DNA of 47,720 nt, taken from assembly GCA_039817415.1 (NCBI GenBank), contig JBCBVV010000050.1, forward strand, positions 1 through 47,720. The letters run 5' to 3'. Shown here piece after piece: positions 1-9,700 of this stretch; position 1 is the first letter of the stretch, and each line of letters begins with the position of its first letter. The translations under genes and the position numbers were made by a program. The stretch is from JALEFZ01 sp039817415. GTDB taxonomy: Bacteria; Bacteroidota; Bacteroidia; J057. A model generated the notes under the pieces. It worked only from the letters and a program-made list of their open reading frames with translations, was not told the DNA's origin and searched no databases.

Positions 1-945
1 CTCGGCTTATTTATAGGGATTTTAGCTACTGCCATTGTGCAGTCTTCTTCTACGACCACCTCTATCGTTGTCACCCTGGTTGCTGTGGAGAATCTTGGGA
101 TTGAATTAGCCGTCCCCTTAATCCTAGGGGCAAATATTGGAACGGCAGTTACCTCTACTATTGTAGCGCTAGGATATATTGGCAATCGAGAGGAATTTCA
201 AAAAGCCGTTGCAGGGGCCAGTGTTCATGACATGTTCAATATCCTAGTGGCAGTCATCCTCTTTATCTTAGAAATGTCCACCAAGGCCATCTCTAACCTT
301 GCGAACCAAATCGTTTCCATCATCCCAACAACTTCTGGTGATGTGGCAGGGAGCATACTTTCTCCCTTAAAGATCCTAAGCACTTCCATACAGAATCTAT
401 TTGGAGACAACCCCTACATTACCTTGTTCATTGGATTGGCACTGCTATTTGGATCTATTAGAATTTTGACCTGGATGCTCCGATTGATCGTGATTGGAAG
501 AATCAAACAGAACCTCAACCGCTACGTCTTCGAGAAAACTTATAATTCCTTTTTTGCAGGTATAGGAACTACCCTGATTCTTCAGTCTAGTTCGGTTACA
601 ACATCTTTGATAGTTCCTTTTGTTGCCACAGGAAGGGTTAGGCTCAAGCATGCATTCCCTTTCATCATGGGCGCTAATATTGGGACAACGACAACAGCCC
701 TACTCGCAGCCCTTTTTGCGACTCAAAACACCCAGGTAGCTATCTCAGTTGCCTTGGTTCATATCCTCTTTAACCTCATTGGGGTCTTAATCTTCCTCCC
801 TTTTCCCCTCATCAGAAGAATTCCCATCAAGGCTGCAGAATTCATCGGCAACTTGGCAAAAATCAACCGCTTATATGGGGTGGTTTATGTGATGCTAGTC
901 TTTTTTATCCTCCCTCTCGTTTTCATATTCCTTACGAATACCTAA
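1..945 (+). CDS. Na/Pi cotransporter family protein (5' truncated by window edge)
   Basis: Probable sodium-dependent phosphate transporter of the inner membrane (NaPi-II/NptA family, PF02690). The reading frame is open from base 1, so the gene begins outside the window; the GTG at 37 is internal. The family hallmark, an inverted pair of QSSS segments, is visible twice: IVQSSSTTTS just after the edge and ILQSSSVTTSLIVPF about 180 residues later. Each is followed by a GANIGT segment. Several hydrophobic helices separate them, and the protein ends soon after a last membrane helix, so no C-terminal PhoU-like domain is present. It converges on the ABC transporter gene with 32 bp between. Family assignment is firm; phosphate as substrate follows from the family and is not shown here. 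Confidence 0.9.
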   Translation, partial: LGLFIGILATAIVQSSSTTTSIVVTLVAVENLGIELAVPLILGANIGTAVTSTIVALGYIGNREEFQKAVAGASVHDMFNILVAVILFILEMSTKAISNLANQIVSIIPTTSGDVAGSILSPLKILSTSIQNLFGDNPYITLFIGLALLFGSIRILTWMLRLIVIGRIKQNLNRYVFEKTYNSFFAGIGTTLILQSSSVTTSLIVPFVATGRVRLKHAFPFIMGANIGTTTTALLAALFATQNTQVAISVALVHILFNLIGVLIFLPFPLIRRIPIKAAEFIGNLAKINRLYGVVYVMLVFFILPLVFIFLTNT

Positions 946-977
946 ACAAATTAACTCTTCTCTGAGGGCAAGTTGGA

Positions 978-2768
978 TTAGTGTCCTACCCCAGCAAATT
1001 GCTTCTGATGCAATTGATAATAGGCACCTTTGAGTTCCATGAGCTGTTTGTGATTGCCGGATTCGATGATATTTCCACGATTCAAGACTAGAATCTGATC
1101 TGCAGCCTGAATGGTGGATAACCTATGTGCAATCATGATAGAAGTTCTACCAGTCATGACCGTTTCAATAGCTTGTTGAATGATTTCCTCAGACTCGGTA
1201 TCAATGTTTGCAGTTGCTTCATCCATCACCAATACCTTCGGATCGTAGGTCATTACACGAGCGAAGGCAATCAATTGGCGCTGCCCCAAAGACAAGGTTG
1301 CGCCCCTTTCTCTTACCTTGTAGTCATATCCTCCAGGCAATTTCATGATAAATTCATGTGCTCCAACCTGCTTAGCCGCCTCCTTCACTTGATCTAAAGG
1401 GATGTCAGGATTGTTCAGGGTAATGTTGTCGTAAATACTTCCACTAAAGAGGAAGACATCTTGTAATACGACACCTGTTAAGGAGCGCAAAGAATCCAAG
1501 GTGTATTCTTTGATGTCAGTTCCATTGACCTTAATCTCCCCTTTTTGTATTTCGTAAAAGCGACTCAATAAGTTAATGATGGTTGTTTTTCCCGAACCCG
1601 TAGAGCCTACAAGGGCCAACTTTTGCCCTGCTTCTACCTGAAAGTTGATATTCTTTAACACCCATTCTGGTTCTTTATACGCAAAAGAGACATCATGGAA
1701 GCTAACTGATACTGCCTTTTCTGATACATTCTCCAATTTCGGAAGTTGCTCCAGCTTTCCTTCATTGGTAATAAACTCTCTTGTATCAAGTATTTTGAAT
1801 ATCCTCTCTGCGGAAACCATGCCCAACTGAAGCATGTTAAATTGATCTGCCAGTGTTCGAAGAGGTCTGAAGAACATCTGTAAGAACATAATGAAGGCTA
1901 CCAATTCTCCGAATTGAAGTTCCCCTTGCATCACTCTTCCTGAACCATACCAAACCAGAATCCCCATTCCCAGAGCCGTAATAATCTCAATGACAGGGAA
2001 ATACACTGAGTAATACATCACCGAATTCAGGTTGGCCTTTCTAAGCTGGTCATTGATGAGCAGAAAACGATCCATCTCTTTCTTTTCGCGATTGAAAATA
2101 TGGATGATATTCATTCCACTTAGATGTTCCTGAAGAAAGGCATTCATATCGCTCACAGACTTTCTAACTGCCTGGAAGGAAACTTTGACTTTGTTTTTGA
2201 AAATAATGGTTGCCATGATCAGCAAGGGGAGGGTCGTCAACACAACCAGGGCTAAATCCCAACTTGTGTAAAACATAAAGCCTACAATGGCAAATAGCTG
2301 GAGCAACTGCCCCAGAATCCTTACCAAGCCTGAAGAAAAGACATCATTTAGCGTTTCTATATCACTGATCGTCCTTGTCTGGAGCGTACCAATAGGAGTC
2401 CGGTCGAAGAAGCTTAAGCGCAGGCGAAGAATATGGTCAAAAACCTGCTTACGAATGTCCTTGATGATACTTTGCCCCAACCAACTGGTCATGTAGGTGT
2501 TGGCATACATAAGTACCCCTTCCACTAACAATAGCAACAATAGCGCAAGAATCATGGTTCTTAGAAGGCCACCGTTTCCAGTAGCTACGGGTCCATCTAG
2601 GATTTGCTGAACAAGAACGGGTCGAAAAGGACCTACGATCGCCAACAAGATTGTGAGTCCGAGTGCCGTTAGAAATGCTACTCTGTGGGGTTTTACATAG
2701 GCAATCAGACGCTTGAGGGTCGATCTGTCTAATGCCTTACCACTAATTGATTCTTTTGCCATACCCAT
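978..2768 (-). CDS. ABC transporter half-molecule, MsbA-like (membrane + ATPase domains)
   Basis: Inner-membrane ABC exporter half transporter, expected to work as a homodimer or with an unlinked partner. An N-terminal transmembrane domain (about residues 25-320, six helices) is fused to an ATPase domain (about 352-590). Visible motifs are Walker A GSTGSGKT at 388-395, Q-loop Gln436, signature LSLGQ at 492-496, Walker B VLVMDE at 512-517 with catalytic Glu, and switch His548 in IAHRL. The signature has Leu in place of the usual first Gly of LSGGQ, a tolerated variant. The length of 596 residues is normal for lipid A/lipid/multidrug exporters. A second Met at residue 3 could be the true start. 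The gene stands alone, so the substrate cannot be inferred. Confidence 0.93.
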   Translation of the reverse strand: MGMAKESISGKALDRSTLKRLIAYVKPHRVAFLTALGLTILLAIVGPFRPVLVQQILDGPVATGNGGLLRTMILALLLLLLVEGVLMYANTYMTSWLGQSIIKDIRKQVFDHILRLRLSFFDRTPIGTLQTRTISDIETLNDVFSSGLVRILGQLLQLFAIVGFMFYTSWDLALVVLTTLPLLIMATIIFKNKVKVSFQAVRKSVSDMNAFLQEHLSGMNIIHIFNREKKEMDRFLLINDQLRKANLNSVMYYSVYFPVIEIITALGMGILVWYGSGRVMQGELQFGELVAFIMFLQMFFRPLRTLADQFNMLQLGMVSAERIFKILDTREFITNEGKLEQLPKLENVSEKAVSVSFHDVSFAYKEPEWVLKNINFQVEAGQKLALVGSTGSGKTTIINLLSRFYEIQKGEIKVNGTDIKEYTLDSLRSLTGVVLQDVFLFSGSIYDNITLNNPDIPLDQVKEAAKQVGAHEFIMKLPGGYDYKVRERGATLSLGQRQLIAFARVMTYDPKVLVMDEATANIDTESEEIIQQAIETVMTGRTSIMIAHRLSTIQAADQILVLNRGNIIESGNHKQLMELKGAYYQLHQKQFAGVGH

Positions 2769-2851
2769 GCAAATTACACAAGCAGGCTGATATTTAAAAT
2801 GAAAGTTCTAGCTTCTGTCATGCCCCTTCATCAAGATGATTGAACAGCTCA

Positions 2852-2866
2852 TGACCAAGGAGGTCA
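2852..2866. promoter_or_regulatory. Inverted repeat in divergent intergenic region (candidate operator)
   Basis: TGACC-AAGGA-GGTCA is a perfect 5-bp inverted repeat with a 5-nt spacer. It lies between the divergent ABC transporter and NlpC/P60-like lipoprotein genes, 109 bp before the lipoprotein start. It could be a regulator site, but a repeat this short can occur by chance. The rest of this 207-bp gap is AT-rich with no clear promoter. Confidence 0.25.
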
Positions 2867-2975
2867 AATAAAGATGAGCGAGTTGTAATTTATCGCTATT
2901 GAGAAATATTTGAGTTTCCGTTGTAGATCGCTTGACGATTCTATAAATTCATCCAACAATTAATTCACCCCTATT

Positions 2976-3830
2976 ATGAAATTTTACACTAACACTAGCT
3001 TGAAAATCATCATCACGGCTCTTTTAGCTGTGGTGCTTGTTGCCTTTGGTTGCCAAACAGGCAGCACCACACAAAGTTCTACTACCGAGGAAAAGAAAGG
3101 AATGACGGAAAATTCCTCTGAAGAAGGTAAAGAAGCCACAGCAGGAGAATCTGAAGAAGCCAACGAAGCCGAGGGAGAAGGGGAAGGAGAAACAGATGCC
3201 GAAGAAGCTCCTGTCAATGTTGGAAATGCTGACATGGGCGATATGGATGCGATCATGATCAAATGTGGGGGTTCTGCCATGAGTCTGGCAAATCCTTTGA
3301 TGGACATTGCCAACAGATTGGAAGCTCAAAACCTCATGTACGACACTGAGCCATTTACTGATTGTTCTGGAATTTTCCACCGTGTCTTGGATAGCATTGA
3401 AAAGCGTTGTCCTGATCACTTGTTCCCCGATCCAGCTCAATACAGAAGCTCCAGAGGAGTTGGAAAATGGTATGATGAGAATAACAATTATATCGTGGTT
3501 CGTGATCCTGTGGCCGCCGCAAGCTATATCAAACCTGGTGCTGTGATGTTTTACGCTGGCTCATCTGTTGATCCCAAAACAATTGAAAAAGATGCGCTAT
3601 TTAAGCAGGGTGGAATCCGCCATGTAGGTGTAGTAGTAGATGTAAAAACTGATGATGAAGGAGTTATTCAGTCTTACACGCTATTTCATGGACGTACTAC
3701 AGGAAAGGTCGCTGCCAAAACAAGCTACCATGCGTTGAAGCCAAGTCGCTCAAACTACCCTCCTTATGGCAATGGCCGTGATCACTGGGTAGGGGTAGCT
3801 TCTATTGCTTCTGATAAACTGATGAAATAA
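2976..3830 (+). CDS. Lipoprotein with NlpC/P60-like cysteine peptidase domain
   Basis: Probable lipid-anchored envelope protein related to NlpC/P60 peptidoglycan endopeptidases. The N-terminus is a signal peptide ending in a lipobox-like LVAFGC, with the candidate lipidated Cys26. Residues 27-80 form a Ser/Thr/Glu-rich, strongly acidic linker. The catalytic-like part starts near residue 88. It has DCSG with candidate nucleophile Cys130, HVGVVVDV with candidate base His216, and a possible third polar residue His238 in LFHGR. The DCSG...H order is the hallmark of the family. The spacing is a little longer than usual and the domain is divergent, so hydrolase activity is inferred. A terminator hairpin follows at 3855. 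The 206-bp upstream region suggests its own promoter. Confidence 0.68.
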   Translation: MKFYTNTSLKIIITALLAVVLVAFGCQTGSTTQSSTTEEKKGMTENSSEEGKEATAGESEEANEAEGEGEGETDAEEAPVNVGNADMGDMDAIMIKCGGSAMSLANPLMDIANRLEAQNLMYDTEPFTDCSGIFHRVLDSIEKRCPDHLFPDPAQYRSSRGVGKWYDENNNYIVVRDPVAAASYIKPGAVMFYAGSSVDPKTIEKDALFKQGGIRHVGVVVDVKTDDEGVIQSYTLFHGRTTGKVAAKTSYHALKPSRSNYPPYGNGRDHWVGVASIASDKLMK

Positions 3831-3854
3831 GAACGGTTGTCATTCGATTTTTTC

Positions 3855-3890
3855 AAACAGGAGATGGTTTCGACTTTCTCCTGTTTTCTT
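3855..3890 (+). terminator. Rho-independent terminator after NlpC/P60-like gene
   Basis: AAACAGGAGA (3855-3864) pairs perfectly with TCTCCTGTTT (3877-3886) and runs into a T-rich tract. It lies 25 bp after the lipoprotein stop codon and separates that gene from the rhodanese. Confidence 0.85.
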
Positions 3891-3972
3891 TTGATCAATA
3901 GCAGACAATTTTTTGTTTAGCTATGTATTTTTTTCATCTTTCAGTATATGATGCTATAGACCAAGTATTGAA

Positions 3973-4332
3973 ATGCTTGCTTTGAAACCTAAACAAACTT
4001 TTGAATTCACTATGGAAGAATTACAGCAACAGGAATGGAAGGACAAATTTGATCAGACGAAAGGCGCTGTTTTGCTTGATGTTAGACGTCCAGATGAATG
4101 GGAAGAAGGGATTATCCCTGGAGCCATGATGATCAACCTCATGGATACACAAGCCTTCGTAGAAGAAGTTGAAAAACTCGATAAATCCAAGGCATATTTC
4201 ATCTACTGTAGAAGCGGTAACCGCAGTGGTCAAGCGTGTAGATTTATGTCTCAACAAGGCTTTACAGAAGTGTATAACCTCCTTGGGGGTATGCTTGATT
4301 GGAAAGGCGAAGTAGGACCTCCTATCATGTAA
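3973..4332 (+). CDS. Single-domain rhodanese-like protein
   Basis: Small cytoplasmic sulfurtransferase-type protein of 119 residues, the usual size for one rhodanese domain (PF00581). It has the LLDVRRPDEWEEGIIPGA segment typical of the first half, and the active-site loop CRSGNRSG with catalytic Cys79. The following segment reads GFTEVYNLLGGMLDW, as in most family members. There is no signal peptide. It is probably transcribed alone: it has a terminator before it (3855) and after it (4351). The family transfers sulfur from thiosulfate or persulfides to acceptors such as cyanide or thiols; the in vivo partner here is unknown. Confidence 0.93.
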   Translation: MLALKPKQTFEFTMEELQQQEWKDKFDQTKGAVLLDVRRPDEWEEGIIPGAMMINLMDTQAFVEEVEKLDKSKAYFIYCRSGNRSGQACRFMSQQGFTEVYNLLGGMLDWKGEVGPPIM

Positions 4333-4350
4333 CAAAGATTCTTAAACATA

Positions 4351-4383
4351 AAAAATGCCTCCCTATTTAAGGGAGGCATTTTT
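4351..4383. terminator. Bidirectional terminator hairpin
   Basis: A perfect 14-bp stem, AAAAATGCCTCCCT (4351-4364) with AGGGAGGCATTTTT (4370-4383), and a 5-nt loop. The A-tract and T-tract on the two sides let it work for the rhodanese on the plus strand and for the sugar symporter on the minus strand. Confidence 0.92.
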
Positions 4384-4388
4384 CATTT

Positions 4389-4474
4389 AGAGACTGTTTA
4401 GGTTGATCATTTTTAGGTTACAAGCAGGTTCTTGAAAGAGAACTTTAAACAAGAAGTATCATTAAACAGTCTCT
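4389..4474 (-). repeat. Palindromic 3'-UTR repeat, copy A
   Basis: An 86-bp element with perfect 12-bp terminal inverted repeats, AGAGACTGTTTA and TAAACAGTCTCT. It lies 16 bp after the stop codon of the minus-strand symporter and before the terminator at 4351, so it should be part of the symporter mRNA. Over the first 71 plus-strand bases it matches the reverse complement of copy B (33159-33247) at 64 positions without a gap, and it resembles copy C (14886-15044). The strand given is that of the host gene. It contains the conserved inner pair TTCTTG/CAAGAA. No protein is encoded and no target-site duplication is obvious. Confidence 0.9.
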
Positions 4475-4490
4475 TAATCCTTCTTTTGTA

Positions 4491-6407
4491 TTACCAAAAT
4501 ACGCCATAGAGAATACCGACGATGACAATAACCGTCAAGGCTCCTATGTTAAAACCAAGGCTGGTTTTGAAGATTTCTGGCGTGTAGCGCAATGTATTCG
4601 CATCTGCCACCTCACTTTTGGCATTGGTATACAATACAATTCCAATCATGGCCATAAGGGTACCAAAGAATATCAGGGATTCGATTCCAATTCCATTCAG
4701 GCTAGTGAAATTCAGCACTCCATAGATAAGGGAAGCCACAGCCAGGATTCCGAAAACAATCGAAGCTCTTACCATCATAGTCTGAACAGCTTCTGAAAGC
4801 ATATTCTCGGCTGTCTCCTTTACTTCATTTCGCTTATCAAAGAAAATAAAGAGTGAACCCACAGCTACCAGAGCAATAAATACATAACCCATTCTAAGAA
4901 GGAAAGGCATCCCTCCCTCCATCATTTCAGAAAACATGAACTTAGCTCCAATTCCTAAGGGCAGGGTCAACAAGGCCACAGCAATGGCAGCTGAAGTATT
5001 TGCTCTTTTCCAGAAAAGTCCCATTGAAAAGACCACGGCGACACCAGGATATATCAATCCCGTGTATTCTTGAATATATTGGAAAGCCTGATCGAGCTGG
5101 CCTAACAAGGGTTGAGCAGCTGCGGTAGAGACAATCAGAGCGATCAAAGCTACTATACGGCCAACGGAAACCATTTGCTTTTCAGTAGCATCCTTGTTGA
5201 TCAATGGCTTGTAAATATCTACGGTGAAGATGGTAGAGGTTGAGTTGATCATCGAGGCCAAGGAAGAAATAATCGCTGCCACCAGTGCGGCAAAGGCAAG
5301 TCCTCTAATTCCAGTGGGAACAAAATTCTTCAATAACCAAGGGTAGGCAGAGTCAGATTTGGCGATGGTTCCGATTTCTTCCATGGGTTTTCCAAGCAAT
5401 TCAGCTAAGTATCCTGGATCAGCCGCTTCCTTTTGGAAGAACACATAGGCTGCAATACCTGGAATAACCACAATCAAAGGGATTAATATCTTTAGGAAAG
5501 AAGCGAAAAGAAGACCTTTCTTAGCTTCCTGTATATTTTTCGCTGCCAATCCCTTTTGAATAATGTATTGGTTGAATCCCCAATAGCCTAGGTTGGTCAA
5601 CCACATCGCCCCAATAATCACAGCTACTCCGGGTAAGTCAATGTAGGCATCCTTTGATCCACCCCCATCACCAGGGATCATCGTCTCTCCTCTCTCAAAC
5701 ACCATATTAAAATGGTCAGCTCCCTCGCTTACCAATACACCAAATCCGTCTAAAACAGAACCGGGAGAAATATATTCTAATGCTAAGTAAGTGGTTACCA
5801 ATCCACCACCAATCAAGAAAATCACCTGTATTACATCCGTCCAAGCTACTGCGACCAACCCACCATAAATAGAATAGATACCAGCAATAACTGCCAATCC
5901 AATAATTCCAGTCAGAACATCAATTCCCAAAATAGCATTCAGGGCAGTTGCACCTAGGTAGGTTACTGTGGTCAGGTTAACAAAGACATACACCAAGAGC
6001 CACATAATGGCGAAGGCACTACTTACACCCTGGTTGAATCGGGTGGCAAGAAATTGGTTGGTGGTATAAATCCCTTTCTCCAAGAAAATAGGAAGGAAGT
6101 ATTTAGCAACCACCAATAAGGTGATCGCGGCCATCCATTCGTAGGCAGCAATTCCCAATCCAAGGGCATAACCCGAACCAGACATCCCAATAAAGTGCTC
6201 AGCAGAAATATTGGCTGCAATAAGAGAAGCCCCGATTGCCCACCATGTCAGGTTTCTTCCCGCCAAGAAGTAGTCTTCTCCCGATCGTTCTTTGTCTTTG
6301 TTCCCTCGGGAAAGGTATAGCCCTACCGCCACAATGATAGTGACGTAGATCCCAAAGATTATATAATCCAAGGCCTCAAAGGCTGATGTAGTCGATAACA
6401 GTTGCAT
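4491..6407 (-). CDS. Sodium/solute symporter, vSGLT-like (probable Na+/sugar cotransporter)
   Basis: Inner-membrane symporter of the SSS family (PF00474), 638 residues with about 14 hydrophobic helices. It follows the Vibrio galactose transporter vSGLT closely by recollection. It has ISAEHFIGMSGSG in the early helices, GGLVAVAWTDVIQ mid-protein, NLGYWGFNQYIIQKGLAAKN carrying the Asn/Tyr gate segment, and FQYIQEYTGLIYPG. vSGLT has Gln where this protein has His in AEHF; as I recall, human SGLT1 also has His there, so sugar transport remains likely. The galactan enzymes encoded at 11.7-16.2 kb make galactose a reasonable substrate. Its mRNA appears to end in repeat copy A and the terminator at 4351. 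It is divergent from the ThuA fusion gene. Confidence 0.9.
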   Translation of the reverse strand: MQLLSTTSAFEALDYIIFGIYVTIIVAVGLYLSRGNKDKERSGEDYFLAGRNLTWWAIGASLIAANISAEHFIGMSGSGYALGLGIAAYEWMAAITLLVVAKYFLPIFLEKGIYTTNQFLATRFNQGVSSAFAIMWLLVYVFVNLTTVTYLGATALNAILGIDVLTGIIGLAVIAGIYSIYGGLVAVAWTDVIQVIFLIGGGLVTTYLALEYISPGSVLDGFGVLVSEGADHFNMVFERGETMIPGDGGGSKDAYIDLPGVAVIIGAMWLTNLGYWGFNQYIIQKGLAAKNIQEAKKGLLFASFLKILIPLIVVIPGIAAYVFFQKEAADPGYLAELLGKPMEEIGTIAKSDSAYPWLLKNFVPTGIRGLAFAALVAAIISSLASMINSTSTIFTVDIYKPLINKDATEKQMVSVGRIVALIALIVSTAAAQPLLGQLDQAFQYIQEYTGLIYPGVAVVFSMGLFWKRANTSAAIAVALLTLPLGIGAKFMFSEMMEGGMPFLLRMGYVFIALVAVGSLFIFFDKRNEVKETAENMLSEAVQTMMVRASIVFGILAVASLIYGVLNFTSLNGIGIESLIFFGTLMAMIGIVLYTNAKSEVADANTLRYTPEIFKTSLGFNIGALTVIVIVGILYGVFW

Positions 6408-6484
6408 ACACGAGTCAGTTTGATAATAGTAGATGTAGGTTATATAAGTCCAAGTTTATACCCGTATTGATCGGATTTTATCTG

Positions 6485-6520
6485 ATCCTGATACAGGATA
6501 CTCGAAATTATTGTCAATAA
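6485..6520. promoter_or_regulatory. Two adjacent palindromes between divergent sugar genes
   Basis: ATCCTG-ATA-CAGGAT (6485-6499) and TTATTG-T-CAATAA (6508-6520) are both perfect inverted repeats and lie 8 bp apart. They sit in the roughly 340-bp divergent region between the symporter and the ThuA/dehydrogenase gene. They are good candidates for operators controlling one or both genes. No matching regulator gene is in the window. The rest of the gap is AT-rich, with no promoter I can define. Confidence 0.35.
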
Positions 6521-6751
6521 TACATAATTAAATATTATGATACGAAAAATCGAATACGTCAAATTTGTCTCTATTCAATCGCAAGAAATTTCATGGAAAA
6601 GGGCCTATTCTAATAAGGGAAAACCTAATGAGGCTTGGAGAGGTTAATTCTTGTGAAATTCTCATTCTATTTAGCAGGATGGAGATAGCTCGATTTTTTA
6701 TCCGTGATTTATATGCTAATTTTCCTATCTACTACTAACACTGGATTTTCT

Positions 6752-9700
6752 ATGAGACTTGGTTCACCTCACTCTTTTCAATATCTCAGGACACTCATCC
6801 TCCTTGGATTCGTACTGTTGATGTATGCGTGTTCTACCCCAAATTCTTCTCCCTCAAAAAGAATCCTCGTTTTTTCTAAAACGAAAGCCTATCGACATGC
6901 TTCTATTGAAACAGGTGTAACAGCCTTAAAGGAGCTTGGGTCGAAGAAAGGCTACGAAATTGTGCATACCGAGGATGAAAATGATTTTGTAGAAGAATAC
7001 CTCAAAAAATTTGCAGCCATCGTCTTCCTCAACACAACGGGAGATGTACTAAATGCCTCCCAACAGGTTGACCTACAGCGATACATTCAAGCTGGAGGGG
7101 GCTTCGCAGGAATACACGCAGCAGCAGATACGGAATACGAATGGCCATGGTATGGAGAGCTCGTAGGGGGTTATTTTGAAAGCCACCCTCCTGTGCAAGA
7201 AGCTAACATATCTGTTGTCAGTAACAATCATTCTTCCACCTCACATTTGTCTGATAGCTGGGCGCGAAAAGATGAGTGGTACAACTTCACCAAGCTAAGT
7301 GATAACATCACCGTTCTCCTCAACTTGGACGAAAGCTCCTACGAAGGAGGAAAGCACGGAAAGAATCATCCGATCGCGTGGTATCAGGAATTTGATGGCG
7401 GAAAATCCTTCTATACTGGAGGTGGACACACCATTGAGGCCTTTCAAGAACAAAGCTTCTTAGACCACATCTGGGGAGGTATTTCCTATGCCACGAGTAA
7501 AGGTGCACTAGATTATAGCAAGACAGAGCTCATAAGAATCCCCCCTGAAAATAGATTCAAAAAAACGGTATTAGACGACAATCTCTATGAACCCACAGAG
7601 CTAGTGGTCATGGAAGATGGGAAAGTCCTCTTTACCCAACGTAGAGGTGAGGTACTCCTGTTTGATCCAGAGAAAGACAAAACAGAGCAGATTCATACCT
7701 TCGATGTTTGGCATGAAGAAGAGGATGGGCTGATGGGAGTAGGAATTCCGCCAGACTTTGAAGCTTCCCGTTGGATGTATTTCTACTATTCCCCAAATGA
7801 AGGGAAATCAGTAAACCGACTATCTCGTTTCCAGTTCAACAACGATCAACTAGAATTAGAAAGTGAACAAGTCCTTCTTGAAGTTGATGTACAAAGGGAA
7901 ACCTGCTGCCATACAGGAGGCTCGATTGAATTTGATGACAAAGGACTCCTTTACCTATCTACGGGGGACAACACGAATCCATTTGCCTCTAACGGCTATG
8001 GGCCAATAGATGAAAGAAGAGGCAGAAGCTCTTGGGATGCACAAGGCAGTTCGGGCAATATGAATGACCTAAGAGGGGCAATTCTTCGAATCAAACCCGA
8101 GGATGACGGCACCTATTCCATTCCAGAAGGCAATCTGTTCCCTCCCGGAACTCCCAACACGAGACCTGAGTTATTTGTGAAAGGATGTAGAAATCCCTAC
8201 AGAATCGCAGTAGACAGCCATACGGGTTATGTTTATTGGGGAGATGTTGGACCAGATGCGGGAAAAAATAGCGAAAGCCGAGGTCCCCGAGGACATGATG
8301 AAGTCAATCAGGCCAGAAAAGCTGGTTATTTTGGTTGGCCATACTTCGTGGCAAACAACAAGCCTTATAACGATTATAATTTTGCTACCAAGACTTCTGG
8401 CAATACCTTCGACCCTGCTCAACCCAAAAATCTATCCCCCAATAATACTGGCGTACAGGATTTACCACCTGCCCAACCAGCCTTCATCTACTACCCATAT
8501 GCCAAATCCGAGGAGTTTCCATTAATGGGAACAGGTGGCCGTAATGCCATGGCAGGTTTGGTTTATTACATGAGTGATTTCGAAGGAAAGGAAAATAGAC
8601 TTCCAGCCTACTATGACAAAAAGCTTCTTACCTATGATTGGATCAGAAGTAGATTCTTCTGGGTAAGCATGAATGAAGAAGGAGACTTTGTCGAAATGGA
8701 AGAATTTCTAGAGAGCATGGACTTCTCTAAACCAATCGACATCGTCATGGCCAAAAATGGTTCCCTCTACGTTTTAGAATATGGGGCCTACTGGTTCAAG
8801 CAAAATCGAGATGCGAAGCTAGTAAAGATTGACTACCTCCCTGGAAACCGTCCTCCCCTTCCCAAGATCACAGCTTCGAGCATCGAGGGAAAGGCACCTT
8901 TGACAGTTGATCTTTCAGCAGAAGAATCAGAGGATTTTGATCGAGATGAATTAAGCTTCGAATGGCAAATTGATGGCCTTCGCAAAAATTTAAAAGGCGA
9001 AAACACCTCTCATACCTTCGAGCAGCCCGGTACATATACCGTTCGTTTGACAGTAACAGATAAAAATGGGGAGTCTTCCATAGCCAAGCAGAAAATCATT
9101 GTGGGAAATGATCCCCCACAGATTGCATGGAAAATGGTAGGAAACAAAACCTTCTTCTGGGAAGACAGAAAGCTGTATTACCAAGTAGAAGTAAGTGATA
9201 CCGAAGATGGAGTACCTGGAAATGGCATTACGGAAAACGACGTAGATGTAACCATCGACTATCTGGCTGAAGGGTACGACAGAACCGAAATCTCACAAGA
9301 AGGTCATCAAGCTGCTCCTGTCGAAATATCTGAATTTGAAGATGGCAAACAGTTGATTGCAGGCTCAGACTGTGCTTCCTGCCATGCCATTAATGAACAG
9401 GTAAATGGTCCCTCCTACCTAGAGATAGCCAATAGATATGCAGGGGAAGAGGGAATCGTCAAAACCCTGGCTATGAAAATCCAAAATGGAGGAAGTGGAA
9501 ATTGGGGGGAAACAGTCATGTCAGCCCACCCACAAATTAATGACACCCAAGCCGGAAAAATCGTGGAGTACATTCTTTCCCTTGGTTCAAAAGGAAAAAA
9601 GAAAAACGATCTGCCCATGATTGGTGATTATGTTTTTCAGGAAAGTGAGGAGAACACGGATGGTTCGTACGTCATGCTAGCTTCTTACGAAGACAATGGT

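Noticed and set aside
2984..3440. Two long minus-strand reading frames opposite the NlpC/P60-like gene
   Set aside because: The plus-strand gene has a signal peptide and DCSG motif; the antisense frames are Ser/Phe-rich, as expected from the complement of acidic codons, and show no domain.
6704..6751. GTG and ATG codons before the chosen start of the ThuA fusion gene
   Set aside because: They would put 16 or 13 extra residues before the signal peptide; the start at 6752 gives a standard lipoprotein leader.
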